A DNA stretch of 64,000 nucleotides, from assembly GCA_963843085.1 (NCBI GenBank), contig CAWJJG010000002.1, forward strand, positions 1 through 64,000, read 5' to 3'. This document shows positions 34,007 through 42,617 of the stretch, piece by piece. Under the pieces are notes generated by a model. It did no database searches. It saw only the letters and a program-made list of their open reading frames with translations, and was not told where the DNA came from. This DNA is from DASUPK01 sp963843085 (lineage in GTDB: Bacteria > Actinomycetota > Thermoleophilia > Solirubrobacterales > 70-9). Every line of letters starts with the position of its first letter. Positions within the stretch are counted from its first letter, which is position 1. Position numbers and translations under genes: made by a program.

Positions 34007-34489
34007 TCAGGATTCTGAGAGCAAGTCCCGGTAGTCGCCCCGGTGGAAGAGCAGCGGGTGCAGCTCACGCGATTCCACCGCGAGCACGCTCCCGGTCAGG
34101 ATCAGATGGTCGCCGCCGTCGATCTCCTCACGGAGCTCGCAGGCGACCCACATCAGCGCACCGGTCAGGCGCGGGAGGCCGTCGCTCTCCGACCACTCGA
34201 CGCCCTCCCACTTCTCGGCCTCAGCGCCCTTGCCCGCGAAGCGCCGCGCCAACTCCTCCTGGCCCGCCGCGAGGGCGTTGACGCCGAAGCGCCCCTGCGC
34301 CCGGACGGAGGTGAGCGTTCGCGAGCCGCGGTCGAGGCAGGCGAGCATCATCGGGGGGTCGAGCGAGAGCGAGGTCACGGCGTTCGCGGTGGCGCCCGAC
34401 GGCCCGTTCTCACCGATCGCCGTGACGACGGTCACCCCGGTCGCGTAGGCGGCGAGCGCTGCGCGGAAATCATCCTGGGTGACGGGCAT
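34007..34489 (-). CDS. flavin reductase-domain protein
   Basis: 160 residues, the length of a single flavin-reductase-like FMN-binding split barrel. Conserved elements: FRAALAAYATGVTVVTA, GATANAVTSLSLDPPMMLACL, and the C-terminal LLFHRGDYR. It would reduce FMN/FAD with NAD(P)H for a partner monooxygenase; no such partner is adjacent. ATG start preceded on the minus strand by TAGCGT with a 6-nt gap (leaderless). Confidence 0.85.
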   Translation of the reverse strand: MPVTQDDFRAALAAYATGVTVVTAIGENGPSGATANAVTSLSLDPPMMLACLDRGSRTLTSVRAQGRFGVNALAAGQEELARRFAGKGAEAEKWEGVEWSESDGLPRLTGALMWVACELREEIDGGDHLILTGSVLAVESRELHPLLFHRGDYRDLLSES

Positions 34490-34517
34490 GGCTGAACGCT
34501 ACGTGAGCACGCTCGCA

Positions 34518-34523
34518 TATGAT
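34518..34523 (+). promoter_or_regulatory. -10 box (TATGAT) of the leaderless cytochrome c transcript
   Basis: TATGAT lies 8 nt before the GTG at 34532. Back-to-back with it, TAGCGT on the minus strand (34501-34496) serves the divergent flavin reductase gene, so a ~28-bp region holds both -10 boxes. Confidence 0.55.
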
Positions 34524-34531
34524 CCCGCCGC

Positions 34532-34933
34532 GTGCGAGGGGCATTTCTACTGATCGCAGTCGCCGTGGTCGCGACCGCCGCCGGATGTGGGACGCAGGGT
34601 GTCTCGGTTCCGGCCAGCGATCCGACCCATCAGGGCGCGGAGATCTTCGCCCAGCGCTGCTCGGGCTGTCACACGCTGACCCCCGCCGGGACCGAGGGGA
34701 CCGCCAACCGCTCGGAGCGCGTCCAGGGCCCGAACCTCGACCAGCGCCAGGAGACGATGGCCGACGTGATCTACGCGATCCGGAACGGCGGCTTCTCCGG
34801 CGCGATCATGCCCCAGAACATCGTCGTCGGCGCCGACGCGCAGAAGGTCGCCGCCTTCGTCGCCAAGTACGCCGGGCAGGACGTCACGAACTCGCCTGGG
34901 CCGGCGTCGACGACCACCACGGCCGCTCCGTAG
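34532..34933 (+). CDS. cytochrome c lipoprotein
   Basis: 133 residues. A short signal sequence ends in a lipobox (VATAAGC, Cys19), so it is membrane-anchored on the outside. Heme-binding CSGCH is at about 47-51, and IMPQN supplies the distal Met. The C-terminus is Thr/Pro-rich. A class I cytochrome c suited to electron transfer in the envelope. GTG start, leaderless by position. Its stop lies about 20 nt before the serS start region, so serS may depend on its promoter. Confidence 0.85.
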   Translation: MRGAFLLIAVAVVATAAGCGTQGVSVPASDPTHQGAEIFAQRCSGCHTLTPAGTEGTANRSERVQGPNLDQRQETMADVIYAIRNGGFSGAIMPQNIVVGADAQKVAAFVAKYAGQDVTNSPGPASTTTTAAP

Positions 34934-34952
34934 CGGCTCGCGGGGCGGAGCC

Positions 34953-36233
34953 ACGCTCGACCTCAAGCAGATCCGCAGCGACCCCGAGCCGGCCCGCCAG
35001 GCTCTGGCCCGGCGGGGTGCGGCCGATCGGCTCGACGAGCTGCTCGCCGCCGACGAGCGGCGACGTGAGCTGAACACGCGGATCGACCAGGTCCGCGCCG
35101 AGCAGAACAAGCTCTCCGGTCAGATCCAGGAGGCCGCGAAGGGAGGCAAGACGGACGAGCCGGAGTTCGTGAAGCTCCGCGACGCCTCCGGCGAGCTCAA
35201 GTCAGAGCTCAAGGAGCTCGAGCCGCAGCTGGCGGACCTGAGCGAGAAGCGCGACGAGCTGCTCGCCACCCTGCCGAACCTCCCCGAGCGCGCAGCGCCG
35301 GACGGGGAGACGGAGGAGGACAACGTCACGCTGCGGGAGGTGGGGGACCCGCCCCAGTTCGGCTTCCACCCGCTCGATCACCTTGACCTGGCGCAGCGTC
35401 ACGGCTGGATCGAGATGGAGGCTGCGGCCGAGACCTCAGGGTCACGCTTCGCCTACCTGCTCGGCGACCTGGCGATGCTCGAGTTCTCCCTGGTCCGCTT
35501 CGCGATGGAGCGGGTTCGCGCAGAGGGCTTCGAGCCCACCATCCCGCCGGTGCTCGTCCGAGAGCAGGCACTCTATGGCACCGGCTACTTCCCCGGCGAG
35601 CGAGAGATGATCTACGAGGTCCCGCGAGACGAGCTCTTCCTGGTGGGGACCTCGGAGGTCTCGCTCGCCGCGTTGCACGCGGACCAGATCATGGAGGCCG
35701 GCGAGCTGCCGAAGCGCTACGCCGGCTTCTCCACCTGCTTTCGCCGCGAGGCGGGGGCCGCGGGCCGGGACACGCGCGGGATCTTCCGTGTCCATCAATT
35801 CGACAAGGTCGAGATGTTCAGCTTTGTGGAGCCGGAGGCGAGCGCCGAGGAGCACGAGCGGATCCTCGCGATTCAGGAGGGGATCCTCACGGCGCTCGAG
35901 ATTCCCTACCGCGTGGTCGACGTCGCCGTCGGCGATCTCGGCGCGCCGGCGGCTCGCAAGTTCGATTGCGAGGGCTGGATCCCCAGTCAGGGACGCTTCC
36001 GTGAGGTGACAAGCTGCTCCAACACCACCGACTATCAGGCAAGACGCCTGTCCGCCCGGTACCGTCCTGCCCAAGGTGAATCTCCCGAACCCGTGCACAC
36101 CCTGAACGGAACTGCGGTAGCCGTCGGCCGGACGCTGATCGCACTGCTGGAGAACGGACAGAAGGAGGACGGGAGCGTGGAACTACCGGCTTCTTTGCAG
36201 GAATTTGGCTCTCCACAGAGGATTCCCACATAG
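34953..36233 (+). CDS. serS: seryl-tRNA synthetase, apparently initiated at ACG
   Basis: 426 residues if read from ACG at 34953. The N-terminal coiled-coil tRNA-binding arm (LDLKQIRSDPEPARQAL... through the Glu/Lys-rich helices to ~105) and the class II core are complete: motif 2 FRREAGAAGRDTRGIFRVHQFDKVEMF, motif 3 LNGTAVAVGRTLIALLENGQ. Upstream of LDLKQI there is no ATG, GTG or TTG in frame; the codon at the expected initiator position is ACG, preceded by GGCGGAG. The first canonical start (GTG 35169) would delete most of the coiled coil. Its stop touches the next gene's ATG. Confidence 0.9.
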   Translation, partial: TLDLKQIRSDPEPARQALARRGAADRLDELLAADERRRELNTRIDQVRAEQNKLSGQIQEAAKGGKTDEPEFVKLRDASGELKSELKELEPQLADLSEKRDELLATLPNLPERAAPDGETEEDNVTLREVGDPPQFGFHPLDHLDLAQRHGWIEMEAAAETSGSRFAYLLGDLAMLEFSLVRFAMERVRAEGFEPTIPPVLVREQALYGTGYFPGEREMIYEVPRDELFLVGTSEVSLAALHADQIMEAGELPKRYAGFSTCFRREAGAAGRDTRGIFRVHQFDKVEMFSFVEPEASAEEHERILAIQEGILTALEIPYRVVDVAVGDLGAPAARKFDCEGWIPSQGRFREVTSCSNTTDYQARRLSARYRPAQGESPEPVHTLNGTAVAVGRTLIALLENGQKEDGSVELPASLQEFGSPQRIPT

Positions 36234-36875
36234 ATGAGCCCCTCGACTCCCAAGCGAGTAGTTCTCTGCGACGACCACGAGATCGTTCGCGAGGCGATCA
36301 AGGCAAGGATGGCCGCGGTCGAAGGCGTCGAGATCGTCGGCGAGGCGGAGACCGGTGAGCAGGTCGTCGACGTCGTCAAGGAGCTCGAGCCCGACGTCTG
36401 CATCGTCGACGTCGAGCTGCCCGGCAAGGACGGCATTGACGCGACCAAGGACATCCTCAAGGTCCGGCCCGAGACCCGGGTCATCATCTTCACCGCCCAC
36501 GCCCAGCCCGACCTGCTGACGCTGGCGCTGCGCGCCGGCGCCTCCGGCTATGTGCTCAAGTCGGCACCGAGCGAGGACATCGCCCGGGCGATCGAGGTGG
36601 TCGCCGGCGGCGGCACCTTCGTCGGCACGGAGCTCGGCCAGGGTGCGGGTGAGGTCGAGAAGCTGCTCGAGCTGACCCCCCGCGAGCGCGAGATCCTGGA
36701 ATTGCTCGCGGAGGGCCTGCGCGTCAAGCAGATCGCCGACCGGCTCTCACTGAGCCCCGCCACGGTCCACACCCACGTCCGCAACGCGATCGCGCGGATG
36801 GAGGTCGATACGCGGACCGAGGCCGTTGCTCTGGCGGTGCGGTTCAGTTATTTGGGCGCCGGCGGGAAGGTCTAG
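36234..36875 (+). CDS. NarL/FixJ-type response regulator
   Basis: 213 residues. Receiver domain with acidic pair Asp13/Asp14, phosphoacceptor Asp59 (IVDVELPGKDG), conserved Thr (FTAH) and Lys (YVLKSAP). C-terminal LuxR-type helix-turn-helix: LTPREREILELLAEGLRVKQIADRLSLSPATVHTHV. A DNA-binding transcription regulator; no sensor kinase is adjacent. The ATG follows the serS stop directly, so it is co-transcribed with serS. A terminator-like hairpin follows. Confidence 0.93.
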   Translation: MSPSTPKRVVLCDDHEIVREAIKARMAAVEGVEIVGEAETGEQVVDVVKELEPDVCIVDVELPGKDGIDATKDILKVRPETRVIIFTAHAQPDLLTLALRAGASGYVLKSAPSEDIARAIEVVAGGGTFVGTELGQGAGEVEKLLELTPREREILELLAEGLRVKQIADRLSLSPATVHTHVRNAIARMEVDTRTEAVALAVRFSYLGAGGKV

Positions 36876-36908
36876 CGCTCAGGGTTGCCAGGGCGTTGGC
36901 GCCCTAAC

Positions 36909-36947
36909 CCCGCACGCCCGGAAGCGAAGCTGAGGACGTGCGGGTTT
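36909..36947 (+). terminator. hairpin after the response regulator gene
   Basis: CCCGCACG (36909-36916) pairs with CGTGCGGG (36937-36944), an 8-bp stem followed by TTT. The 20-nt loop is long and itself can fold; it probably serves both this gene and the convergent msrB. Confidence 0.4.
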
Positions 36948-36961
36948 GATGGCGAAGCCGT

Positions 36962-37363
36962 CTACGAATCCTCGGGCTTGAACTCGAGGGCACACCCGTT
37001 GATGCAGTAGCGCTGCCCGGTGGTGTCCTGCGGTCCGTCGTCGAAGACGTGGCCCAGGTGGGCGTCACATCGCGAACAGAGCACCTCGGTTCGCTTCATG
37101 AAGAGGCCGTTGTCGGCCTCGGTCTCCACGTTCTCATCCTCCATCGGCCGGTCGAAGCTCGGCCAGCCGGTACCGGAGTCGAACTTGTTCTGGGAGTCGA
37201 ACAGGGGCTGCCCACAGGCCACGCAGACGAACTTCCCGGGGTCCTTGACGTCGTTGAGGTCGCTCGTGAACGGCGCCTCGGTGCCCTTCTTGCGGACGAC
37301 CTCGTACTGCTCGGGCGTCAGCTCCTCGCGCCACTCCTGCTTGCTCTTCTTGATCTTCTCCAA
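36962..37363 (-). CDS. msrB: peptide-methionine (R)-S-oxide reductase
   Basis: 133 residues, single MsrB domain. Two zinc-ligand CxxC pairs (CVACG and CSRCD), substrate block FDSGTGWPSF, and the HLGHVFDDGP loop are present. The catalytic Cys lies in RYCINGCALEF (usually RYCINSAALxF), so a second Cys follows two residues later. Repairs methionine-R-sulfoxide in cytoplasmic proteins. TTG start with GAGG 9 nt upstream. Confidence 0.93.
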   Translation of the reverse strand: MEKIKKSKQEWREELTPEQYEVVRKKGTEAPFTSDLNDVKDPGKFVCVACGQPLFDSQNKFDSGTGWPSFDRPMEDENVETEADNGLFMKRTEVLCSRCDAHLGHVFDDGPQDTTGQRYCINGCALEFKPEDS

Positions 37364-37442
37364 GTTCTCTTACCTCGCTTCCTTGGGTCTCGACCAGCTT
37401 AAACCGGTCGAATATCAGTCCTCCGGCGGCGCCTGTCGTTAC

Positions 37443-37448
37443 TAGTCT
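37443..37448 (+). promoter_or_regulatory. -10 box (TAGTCT) of the leaderless thioesterase transcript
   Basis: TAGTCT is 6 nt before the GTG at 37455, the same hexamer found before the genes at 8862 and 49429. Confidence 0.45.
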
Positions 37449-37454
37449 GCGCGC

Positions 37455-38261
37455 GTGCCCGACTCCTTCTACGAGCGCGACGGCGACCTCTGCATCTCCA
37501 CGGAGCTCACCCGCGGGCCCTGGGATGCCACCACCCAGCATGCGGGGCCGCCGGCGGCATTGATCGGGCGAGAGGTCGAGCGCCTGCAGGGCGGGAGGAT
37601 CGGCGGCGAGGACGGCCCGCTCGCACAGGTGGGCCGGATCACCTACGAGGTCCTGCGCGCCGTGCCGATCGCCCCGCTCCGCGTCGAGGCGAAGGTCGTC
37701 CGGCCGGGGAGGCGGGTCGAGATGTTCGAGGCCACCCTTGCCGACGAGGCGGGCGAGATTCTGATGCGCGCCCAGGGATGGCGACTGCGGACCGAGCCGG
37801 TCGACTTGGAGGCGCGCGGGCCGCCGCCGCAGGCCCCGCCTGGGCCCGAGAAGGGCGAGCCCGGCGAGTTCTTCCATACCGGCTACGACGTCGGCTACCA
37901 CAGCGCCATGGAGTACCGGTTCACGAGTGGGGCCTTCATGGAGCTCGGTCCCGCGACCGTCTGGATGCGGATGGCGGTGCCGCTTCTGGCCGGCGAGCAG
38001 CCGACGCCGCTGCAGCGCGTGCTCGTCGCCGCCGACTCCGGGAACGGCGTGAGCGCCGCACTCGACTGGTCGAGATACCTGTTCATCAACGTGGATCTCT
38101 CGGTGCACCTGCACCGGATGCCGGACGGCGAATGGGTCTGCCTCGATGCGGTGACGCTCCCTGAGCCGAACGGCGTCGGGATGGCCGATACGCGCCTGCT
38201 CGACCGGCGCGGCCCGATCGGGCGGGCCACTCAAACGCTGCTCGTCGCCGAGCGGAGCTGA
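37455..38261 (+). CDS. TesB-like acyl-CoA thioesterase family protein
   Basis: 268 residues with double-hotdog features: an N-terminal block RGPWDATTQHAGPPAALIGREVE and a C-terminal half FINVDLSVHLHRMPDGEWVCLDAV, as in actinobacterial thioesterase-family proteins. It probably hydrolyses acyl-CoA in the cytoplasm. No signal peptide. A Pro-rich bridge near residue 118 joins the two hotdog units. GTG start. Confidence 0.78.
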   Translation: MPDSFYERDGDLCISTELTRGPWDATTQHAGPPAALIGREVERLQGGRIGGEDGPLAQVGRITYEVLRAVPIAPLRVEAKVVRPGRRVEMFEATLADEAGEILMRAQGWRLRTEPVDLEARGPPPQAPPGPEKGEPGEFFHTGYDVGYHSAMEYRFTSGAFMELGPATVWMRMAVPLLAGEQPTPLQRVLVAADSGNGVSAALDWSRYLFINVDLSVHLHRMPDGEWVCLDAVTLPEPNGVGMADTRLLDRRGPIGRATQTLLVAERS

Positions 38262-38396
38262 ACGGGCGTCCACTCCTTACCAAGCCCTAACCCGGGGCTA
38301 ACCGATGCGTATCCGCCGCCACCGATAGTTGCCCGGTCAAGTCAAACGGCGGCCGCCAAGTCATCAGAGGACGGCCGCGACAGAGAAGGAGAAGTC

Positions 38397-39101
38397 ATGA
38401 GAGGAAAGTTGAGGACCTTCTCGGTGGCCGCCGCCGGGGCGCTGGCGCTGCTCGTCGTCGCGTTCGGTGGCACCGCGGTCGCCAAGGACCGGAACCACGA
38501 CCGGATCTCCGACAAGTGGGAGAAGAAGTTCCATCTGTCGCTCAAGGTGGACCAGTCGAACAAGGACCAGGACAAGGACAAGGTCGACAACCTGAACGAG
38601 TTCCAGGAGGGGACAAATCCCCGCTCCAAGGACTCGAACCACAACGGTCGTCCCGACGGCCGTGAGGACGCCGATCACGACGGCCTCAACAACATGGGCG
38701 AGGACCGGACCGCCAACCTCCCCGACGATCGGGACACCGACAACGATGGCATCGAGGACGGCGTGGAGAACCCCGGGACGATCGCCAGCTTCGACGGCAC
38801 CACGCTGGCCATCGACATCGCCGGTGGCGGCCAGGTCTCGGGCACGGTGGATTCGACCACCGAGATCAAGTGCGAGTCCGAGGACGAGCACGAGGCCGAC
38901 GACAACTCGGGTCCCGGCACCGCCACGGCGTCGCATGACGGCAGTGGCGATCAGTCCGGCGAGAACGAGTCGGGAGATGACAACTCCGGTCCCGGCGAGG
39001 GCGGCAGGGTCTGCACAGCCGCCGACCTCACCCCAGGTACCGCGGTCCACGAGGCCGAGCTCCAGGGCACCACGTTCGAGAAGGTCGAGCTGGTCAAGTA
39101 G
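38397..39101 (+). CDS. secreted thrombospondin type 3-like calcium-repeat protein
   Basis: 234 residues with a signal peptide (1-29, ending AVA) and GAGAAGGAGA upstream of the ATG. The mature N-terminal half consists of Asp-rich D-x-D/N-x-D-G-like loops (DRNHDRISD, DSNHNGRPDGREDADHDGL, DTDNDGIEDGVE), the pattern of thrombospondin type 3/EF-loop calcium repeats. A C-terminal small beta domain with a Cys pair and an Asp/Gly/Ser-rich linker follows. Extracellular, possibly adhesive or structural; very acidic. Confidence 0.78.
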   Translation: MRGKLRTFSVAAAGALALLVVAFGGTAVAKDRNHDRISDKWEKKFHLSLKVDQSNKDQDKDKVDNLNEFQEGTNPRSKDSNHNGRPDGREDADHDGLNNMGEDRTANLPDDRDTDNDGIEDGVENPGTIASFDGTTLAIDIAGGGQVSGTVDSTTEIKCESEDEHEADDNSGPGTATASHDGSGDQSGENESGDDNSGPGEGGRVCTAADLTPGTAVHEAELQGTTFEKVELVK

Positions 39102-39125
39102 CCCTCATTCGCATCCCGCGAAGCG

Positions 39126-39158
39126 AACCGGGCGCCCATCGGGCGCCCGGTTTCGTTC
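39126..39158. terminator. strong hairpin between convergent genes
   Basis: A perfect 12-bp stem (39126-39137 with 39141-39152, arms AACCGGGCGCCC / GGGCGCCCGGTT) with a 3-nt loop, followed by TTCGTT on the plus strand. It separates the calcium-repeat gene from the convergent c-di-GMP gene and can work in both directions. Confidence 0.75.
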
Positions 39159-39170
39159 TCTCAGGGCGAT

Positions 39171-41189
39171 TCAGGTGACGGGGACCGGGACCGGGAGGCG
39201 ATCGGCGGGCTTCGCGCGAACGACCCGCTCGAGGATCTCGACCAGCTTGGGGTCGAACTGGGAGCCGGCGCAGGCCCGGAGCTCGGCGAGTGCGGCCTCC
39301 GGACTGCGGATGGCCGAGTAGGGGCGTTCGGAGGTCATCGCGTCGTACGCGTCGCACACCAGGATGATCCGCGAGGCGAGCGGAACGTCCTCGCCCACCA
39401 ACCGGTCCGGGTAGCCCTTGCCGTCCCAGCGCTCATGCGAAGATCGGATCAGCCTGCCAACCGAGGCGAGGGAGGGAGCGGCGGCGACGATCCTCTCGCC
39501 GAGGATCGTGTGCTGGTGCATGAAGTCCCACTCCGCCTCGTCGAGCGGACCCGACTTGTTGAGGATCGCATCGGGGATCGCGATCTTCCCGATGTCGTGC
39601 AGCTCCGAGGCCCGGCCGAGCGCCGCCAGCTCCCCGGGGGAGAGCTCGAGCTCATCTCCCATGGCGAGGGCCAGGGTCTTCACCGCGTTGACGTGCTCGC
39701 TCAGCTCGGGGGCGCGCTGGTTGAGGATCCTGAGCAGGACCGCCTCGACCTCGCCACCGCTGGTCGGACGGTGTGAGTCCTTGTCCGCGTACATGCGCTG
39801 GTCGGCGAGCTGCAGGGCGGTGCTTGCGCTGGTCGCATCCGCGGGAACCTCGGCCGTTCCGCACGAGCAGGAGACCTTGAAGCCCTCCCCGCGCTCGCTC
39901 AGGGCCGCGGCGCCCGCAGCCACCGAGGCCGCGGCGGCGGTCGCGTCGCCGGGGAGCAGCATCGCGAACTCGTCCCCGCCCATGCGGTAGGCCCGGCCGC
40001 GGTCTCCGACCGCCGCCCCGAGCTGCCGTCCCAGCCGCACGAGCAGCGCGTCGCCTGCCGGATGGCCGAAGGCGTCGTTGTAGGCCTTGAACCCGTCAAG
40101 ATCGAGAAAGGCGACGACGTGGGGCGGGGTGTCGTCCAGGCCGAAGAGCCGATCGAGGTCGTAGACCAGCTTGCCGCGGTTCGACAGGCCCGTCAGGGGG
40201 TCGGTCTCGAGCTCGGTGACCAGGCGATGGTTCTGCGCGAAGGTCAGTCCGAGCCTGACGACCACCGCCATCAGGGTCGCCACCGTCAGGGCGGCGACGG
40301 CGGGCTCGTTCATGTCCTGGCGCTCGAGCATCAGCAATGCAAGGACGGCGAGCGCGAAGATCGTGGGGGAGGCGAAGGCGCGCCAGCCCTCGGCGGGCGC
40401 GGTCTCCCGGTGCTTGGGCGAGGGCTGCAGCGCGGCGGCCGCGATCAGGACGGTCGCCAGCGGCCAGAGAAAGTTGTTCCAGGAGGCCGAGGTGTAGGTC
40501 CCGGCGAGTGACTGGTAGGTGTAGACGGAGTCCCCGATCGCCGCGCAGGCCACGCCCGCCGCGATCAGCCCCAGGCCGCGACCCGGTCGCCAACCGGTGA
40601 GTGCGACGGCCCCCGCGGCGACGGCGAGGATGGTGAGATCGAAGGCGGGGTAGCCCACCGCCGCGGCGATCTCGAGCGGAGTCCCGCTCGTGTTGCGGAG
40701 GACGAAGTCCATCACCAGGCTGGCGCCGATGGCGGTGACGCAGAGGGCGCCCATCGCCACGTCGGTCCAGACCACCGCAGTCATCTGCCCGACCCGGGTG
40801 CGCACGTAGACCACGATCCCCGCGAGGATGAAGAGGTAGCCCGCGAAGTAGAGGGCGTCGTCCACCGACGGGAACGGCGGGCTCGCCATGTCCCGGAGCA
40901 CGATCGTCCAGTAGAGGTCGCCCACCGCCCAGCTCAGCAGGCCGATCCCGAGGAGCGCCCACTGCAGCCGCTCCTCCTTGCGGACGGCCGCGCGGCCGAG
41001 CGTGACGATGGCCGCCGACATCGTCACGAAGTCATAGACCCACTCCTCGATGAAGAAGCTGTAGCGGGGGGCGCCGAGATCGAACGTGTTGTGGGCGATC
41101 ACGAGCGCGAGCGCCGCAAGGACGATGCCGCAGAAGGCGGCCGTCCCGATGCGGATGAGGGTGCGAGGTTGTCCCGAAGCTTGGTCCAC
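39171..41189 (-). CDS. membrane diguanylate cyclase/HD-GYP phosphodiesterase hybrid
   Basis: 672 residues. Residues 1-315 form about nine hydrophobic helices (MASE-like sensor). GGDEF domain ~325-475 with intact GGDEF (404-408) and DPLTGLSNR. HD-GYP domain ~485-670 with HD (531-532) in ELHDIGKIAIPD and HERWDGKGYP (585-594), where the usual GTGYP is GKGYP. It could make and break c-di-GMP in response to a membrane signal. No RxxD inhibitory site is seen ahead of GGDEF. GTG start; no Shine-Dalgarno or leaderless box is clear. Confidence 0.9.
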   Translation of the reverse strand: MDQASGQPRTLIRIGTAAFCGIVLAALALVIAHNTFDLGAPRYSFFIEEWVYDFVTMSAAIVTLGRAAVRKEERLQWALLGIGLLSWAVGDLYWTIVLRDMASPPFPSVDDALYFAGYLFILAGIVVYVRTRVGQMTAVVWTDVAMGALCVTAIGASLVMDFVLRNTSGTPLEIAAAVGYPAFDLTILAVAAGAVALTGWRPGRGLGLIAAGVACAAIGDSVYTYQSLAGTYTSASWNNFLWPLATVLIAAAALQPSPKHRETAPAEGWRAFASPTIFALAVLALLMLERQDMNEPAVAALTVATLMAVVVRLGLTFAQNHRLVTELETDPLTGLSNRGKLVYDLDRLFGLDDTPPHVVAFLDLDGFKAYNDAFGHPAGDALLVRLGRQLGAAVGDRGRAYRMGGDEFAMLLPGDATAAAASVAAGAAALSERGEGFKVSCSCGTAEVPADATSASTALQLADQRMYADKDSHRPTSGGEVEAVLLRILNQRAPELSEHVNAVKTLALAMGDELELSPGELAALGRASELHDIGKIAIPDAILNKSGPLDEAEWDFMHQHTILGERIVAAAPSLASVGRLIRSSHERWDGKGYPDRLVGEDVPLASRIILVCDAYDAMTSERPYSAIRSPEAALAELRACAGSQFDPKLVEILERVVRAKPADRLPVPVPVT

Positions 41190-41345
41190 GGTTTAAAGGC
41201 AAGACACGACGAGCAATGCCCCCCTCGACTACTTCATCGTCCACGCAGGCTATTCCTGTAGATCGATAGTGAGTAGCCGAACCGGCGCATCGCGGGCGAG
41301 GCCGTGAGACACTGCGGGAGCAGGGGGAAATCGTTCTCGAATCGG

Positions 41346-42509
41346 ATGTCGAGCCATAGGGACAAGCAGAGCGGAGCGAAGCGCGGCCTGATTGCGGCCG
41401 TCTTCATGTTGATCGCGCTGCTCGCGACGGCGCCCTCGGCCTTCGCGGGCCAGGACGCCCTGAAGGGCGGGACCGTCGTGATCCAGCTGCACGGCTCGCG
41501 GGGGCTGAAGCTGAAGCCGGGCAGCCTCACTCTGCCGATCACGGGCGGCGCCGTCGATCCCGTGGACGGCTCGGGCACCGTGCAGGTCTCCGGCCGCCTC
41601 AGGGCCAGGCGCGGCAAGCGCAAGGTGAAGGTGACGATCACCGCTCTCAACCTCGGGGCCAACGGCGGGGCGGGAACCCTCTCCGCCAAGGTCGGCAAGA
41701 AGAAGGTGCCCGCCTTCGGCGCTCTGCGGGGCGGCTCGGTGGCGCGCGACGGATGGGGCGCGAAGATCTCCAACATCAGCGCCACAATCGCCGGAAAGGG
41801 CGCCCGGGCGCTCAACCGGGCTTTCTCGCCCCGCAAGAAGGCGGGCAAGTCCTCAGGGCGCCGGGTGAAGGTCGGGCAGTCCCTTGGAACGGTGGTCTCG
41901 GTCACGACCGACCCGTCGTCGGTGGAGGTCGTGCCGGGAACGGGGACGATGACGCTTCACACCAACCTGCTCGGTTCGTTCGCCTCGAAGCTTCCCAAGC
42001 ACTGTGTCCTGGCTCTGACCGGAGTCACGCCGATCGCCCCGGCCTCTCAGTCCCTTGCGGACTTCACGTTCCCGGTAACGGGAGGCAGCGCGGCACCGGA
42101 CTTCAGCGCCGGCGAGCTGCTCACCGGGGGGGGCCAGCGGATCACCAAGACCGGTGGGCTCGGCACGCCCAGCGCCTGCGCCAGTGCCGACCCGCCGATC
42201 GGCTCGCATCTCGACAGCACCGACCTGGGCGTCGGCTTCACGCAGAACTTCCTGCTTTCGACCGCCGCTCTTCCCAACGGCACCGTCCTTCGTGCACCCC
42301 TGGGTGACGTCGACTTCTCAACCGGCACTCGCTCGGTCGATCCGAACACCAAGACGTTGACGGTCACTGGGGCGACCGTCAGGCTTCAGAACCTCGCCGC
42401 GTTCACCCTCAACACGGTCTTCCCGACCGAATCCGGGAACGCCAGCGACGACTTCGCCCCGGGTGATCTGATCGGCACTCTCGACATCATGGGTGCCAAG
42501 CTGCGCTAG
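41346..42509 (+). CDS. secreted beta-rich protein, HtaA-like segments
   Basis: 387 residues from the ATG at 41346 (in-frame GTG 41304 also possible). A signal peptide with basic N-terminus ends AFAG near residue 35. The mature part shows two similar segments: SLTLPITGGAVDPVDGSG...SGRL and DFTFPVTGGSAAPDFSAGELLTGGG, a pattern seen in HtaA-like extracellular domains; this family assignment is tentative. Two cysteines. Its TAG stop abuts the 3' end of the convergent tRNA-Ser. Confidence 0.6.
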   Translation: MSSHRDKQSGAKRGLIAAVFMLIALLATAPSAFAGQDALKGGTVVIQLHGSRGLKLKPGSLTLPITGGAVDPVDGSGTVQVSGRLRARRGKRKVKVTITALNLGANGGAGTLSAKVGKKKVPAFGALRGGSVARDGWGAKISNISATIAGKGARALNRAFSPRKKAGKSSGRRVKVGQSLGTVVSVTTDPSSVEVVPGTGTMTLHTNLLGSFASKLPKHCVLALTGVTPIAPASQSLADFTFPVTGGSAAPDFSAGELLTGGGQRITKTGGLGTPSACASADPPIGSHLDSTDLGVGFTQNFLLSTAALPNGTVLRAPLGDVDFSTGTRSVDPNTKTLTVTGATVRLQNLAAFTLNTVFPTESGNASDDFAPGDLIGTLDIMGAKLR

Positions 42510-42597
42510 CGGAGGGGGAGGGATTCGAACCCCCGAGGGACCGAAGGCCCCTAACGGCTTTCAAGGCCGCCGCATTCAACCGCTCTGCCACCCCTCC
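42510..42597 (-). tRNA. tRNA-Ser(TGA)
   Basis: 88 nt on the minus strand. Acceptor arms GGAGGGG/CCCCTCC pair fully; the anticodon loop CTTGAAA within stem CGGC/GCCG gives anticodon TGA. A long variable arm and T loop GTTCGAATC are present, as expected of class II tRNA-Ser. CCA is not encoded. The gene ends directly against the stop codon of the convergent secreted-protein gene. Confidence 0.95.
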
Positions 42598-42617
42598 GGG
42601 GGCGATGCGCCTGAAGG

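Noticed and set aside
36948..36960. Short repeat TGATGGCGAAGCCGT also seen near 45751
   Set aside because: Only two copies and about 15 nt long, in GC-rich spacers; too little to call a repeat family.
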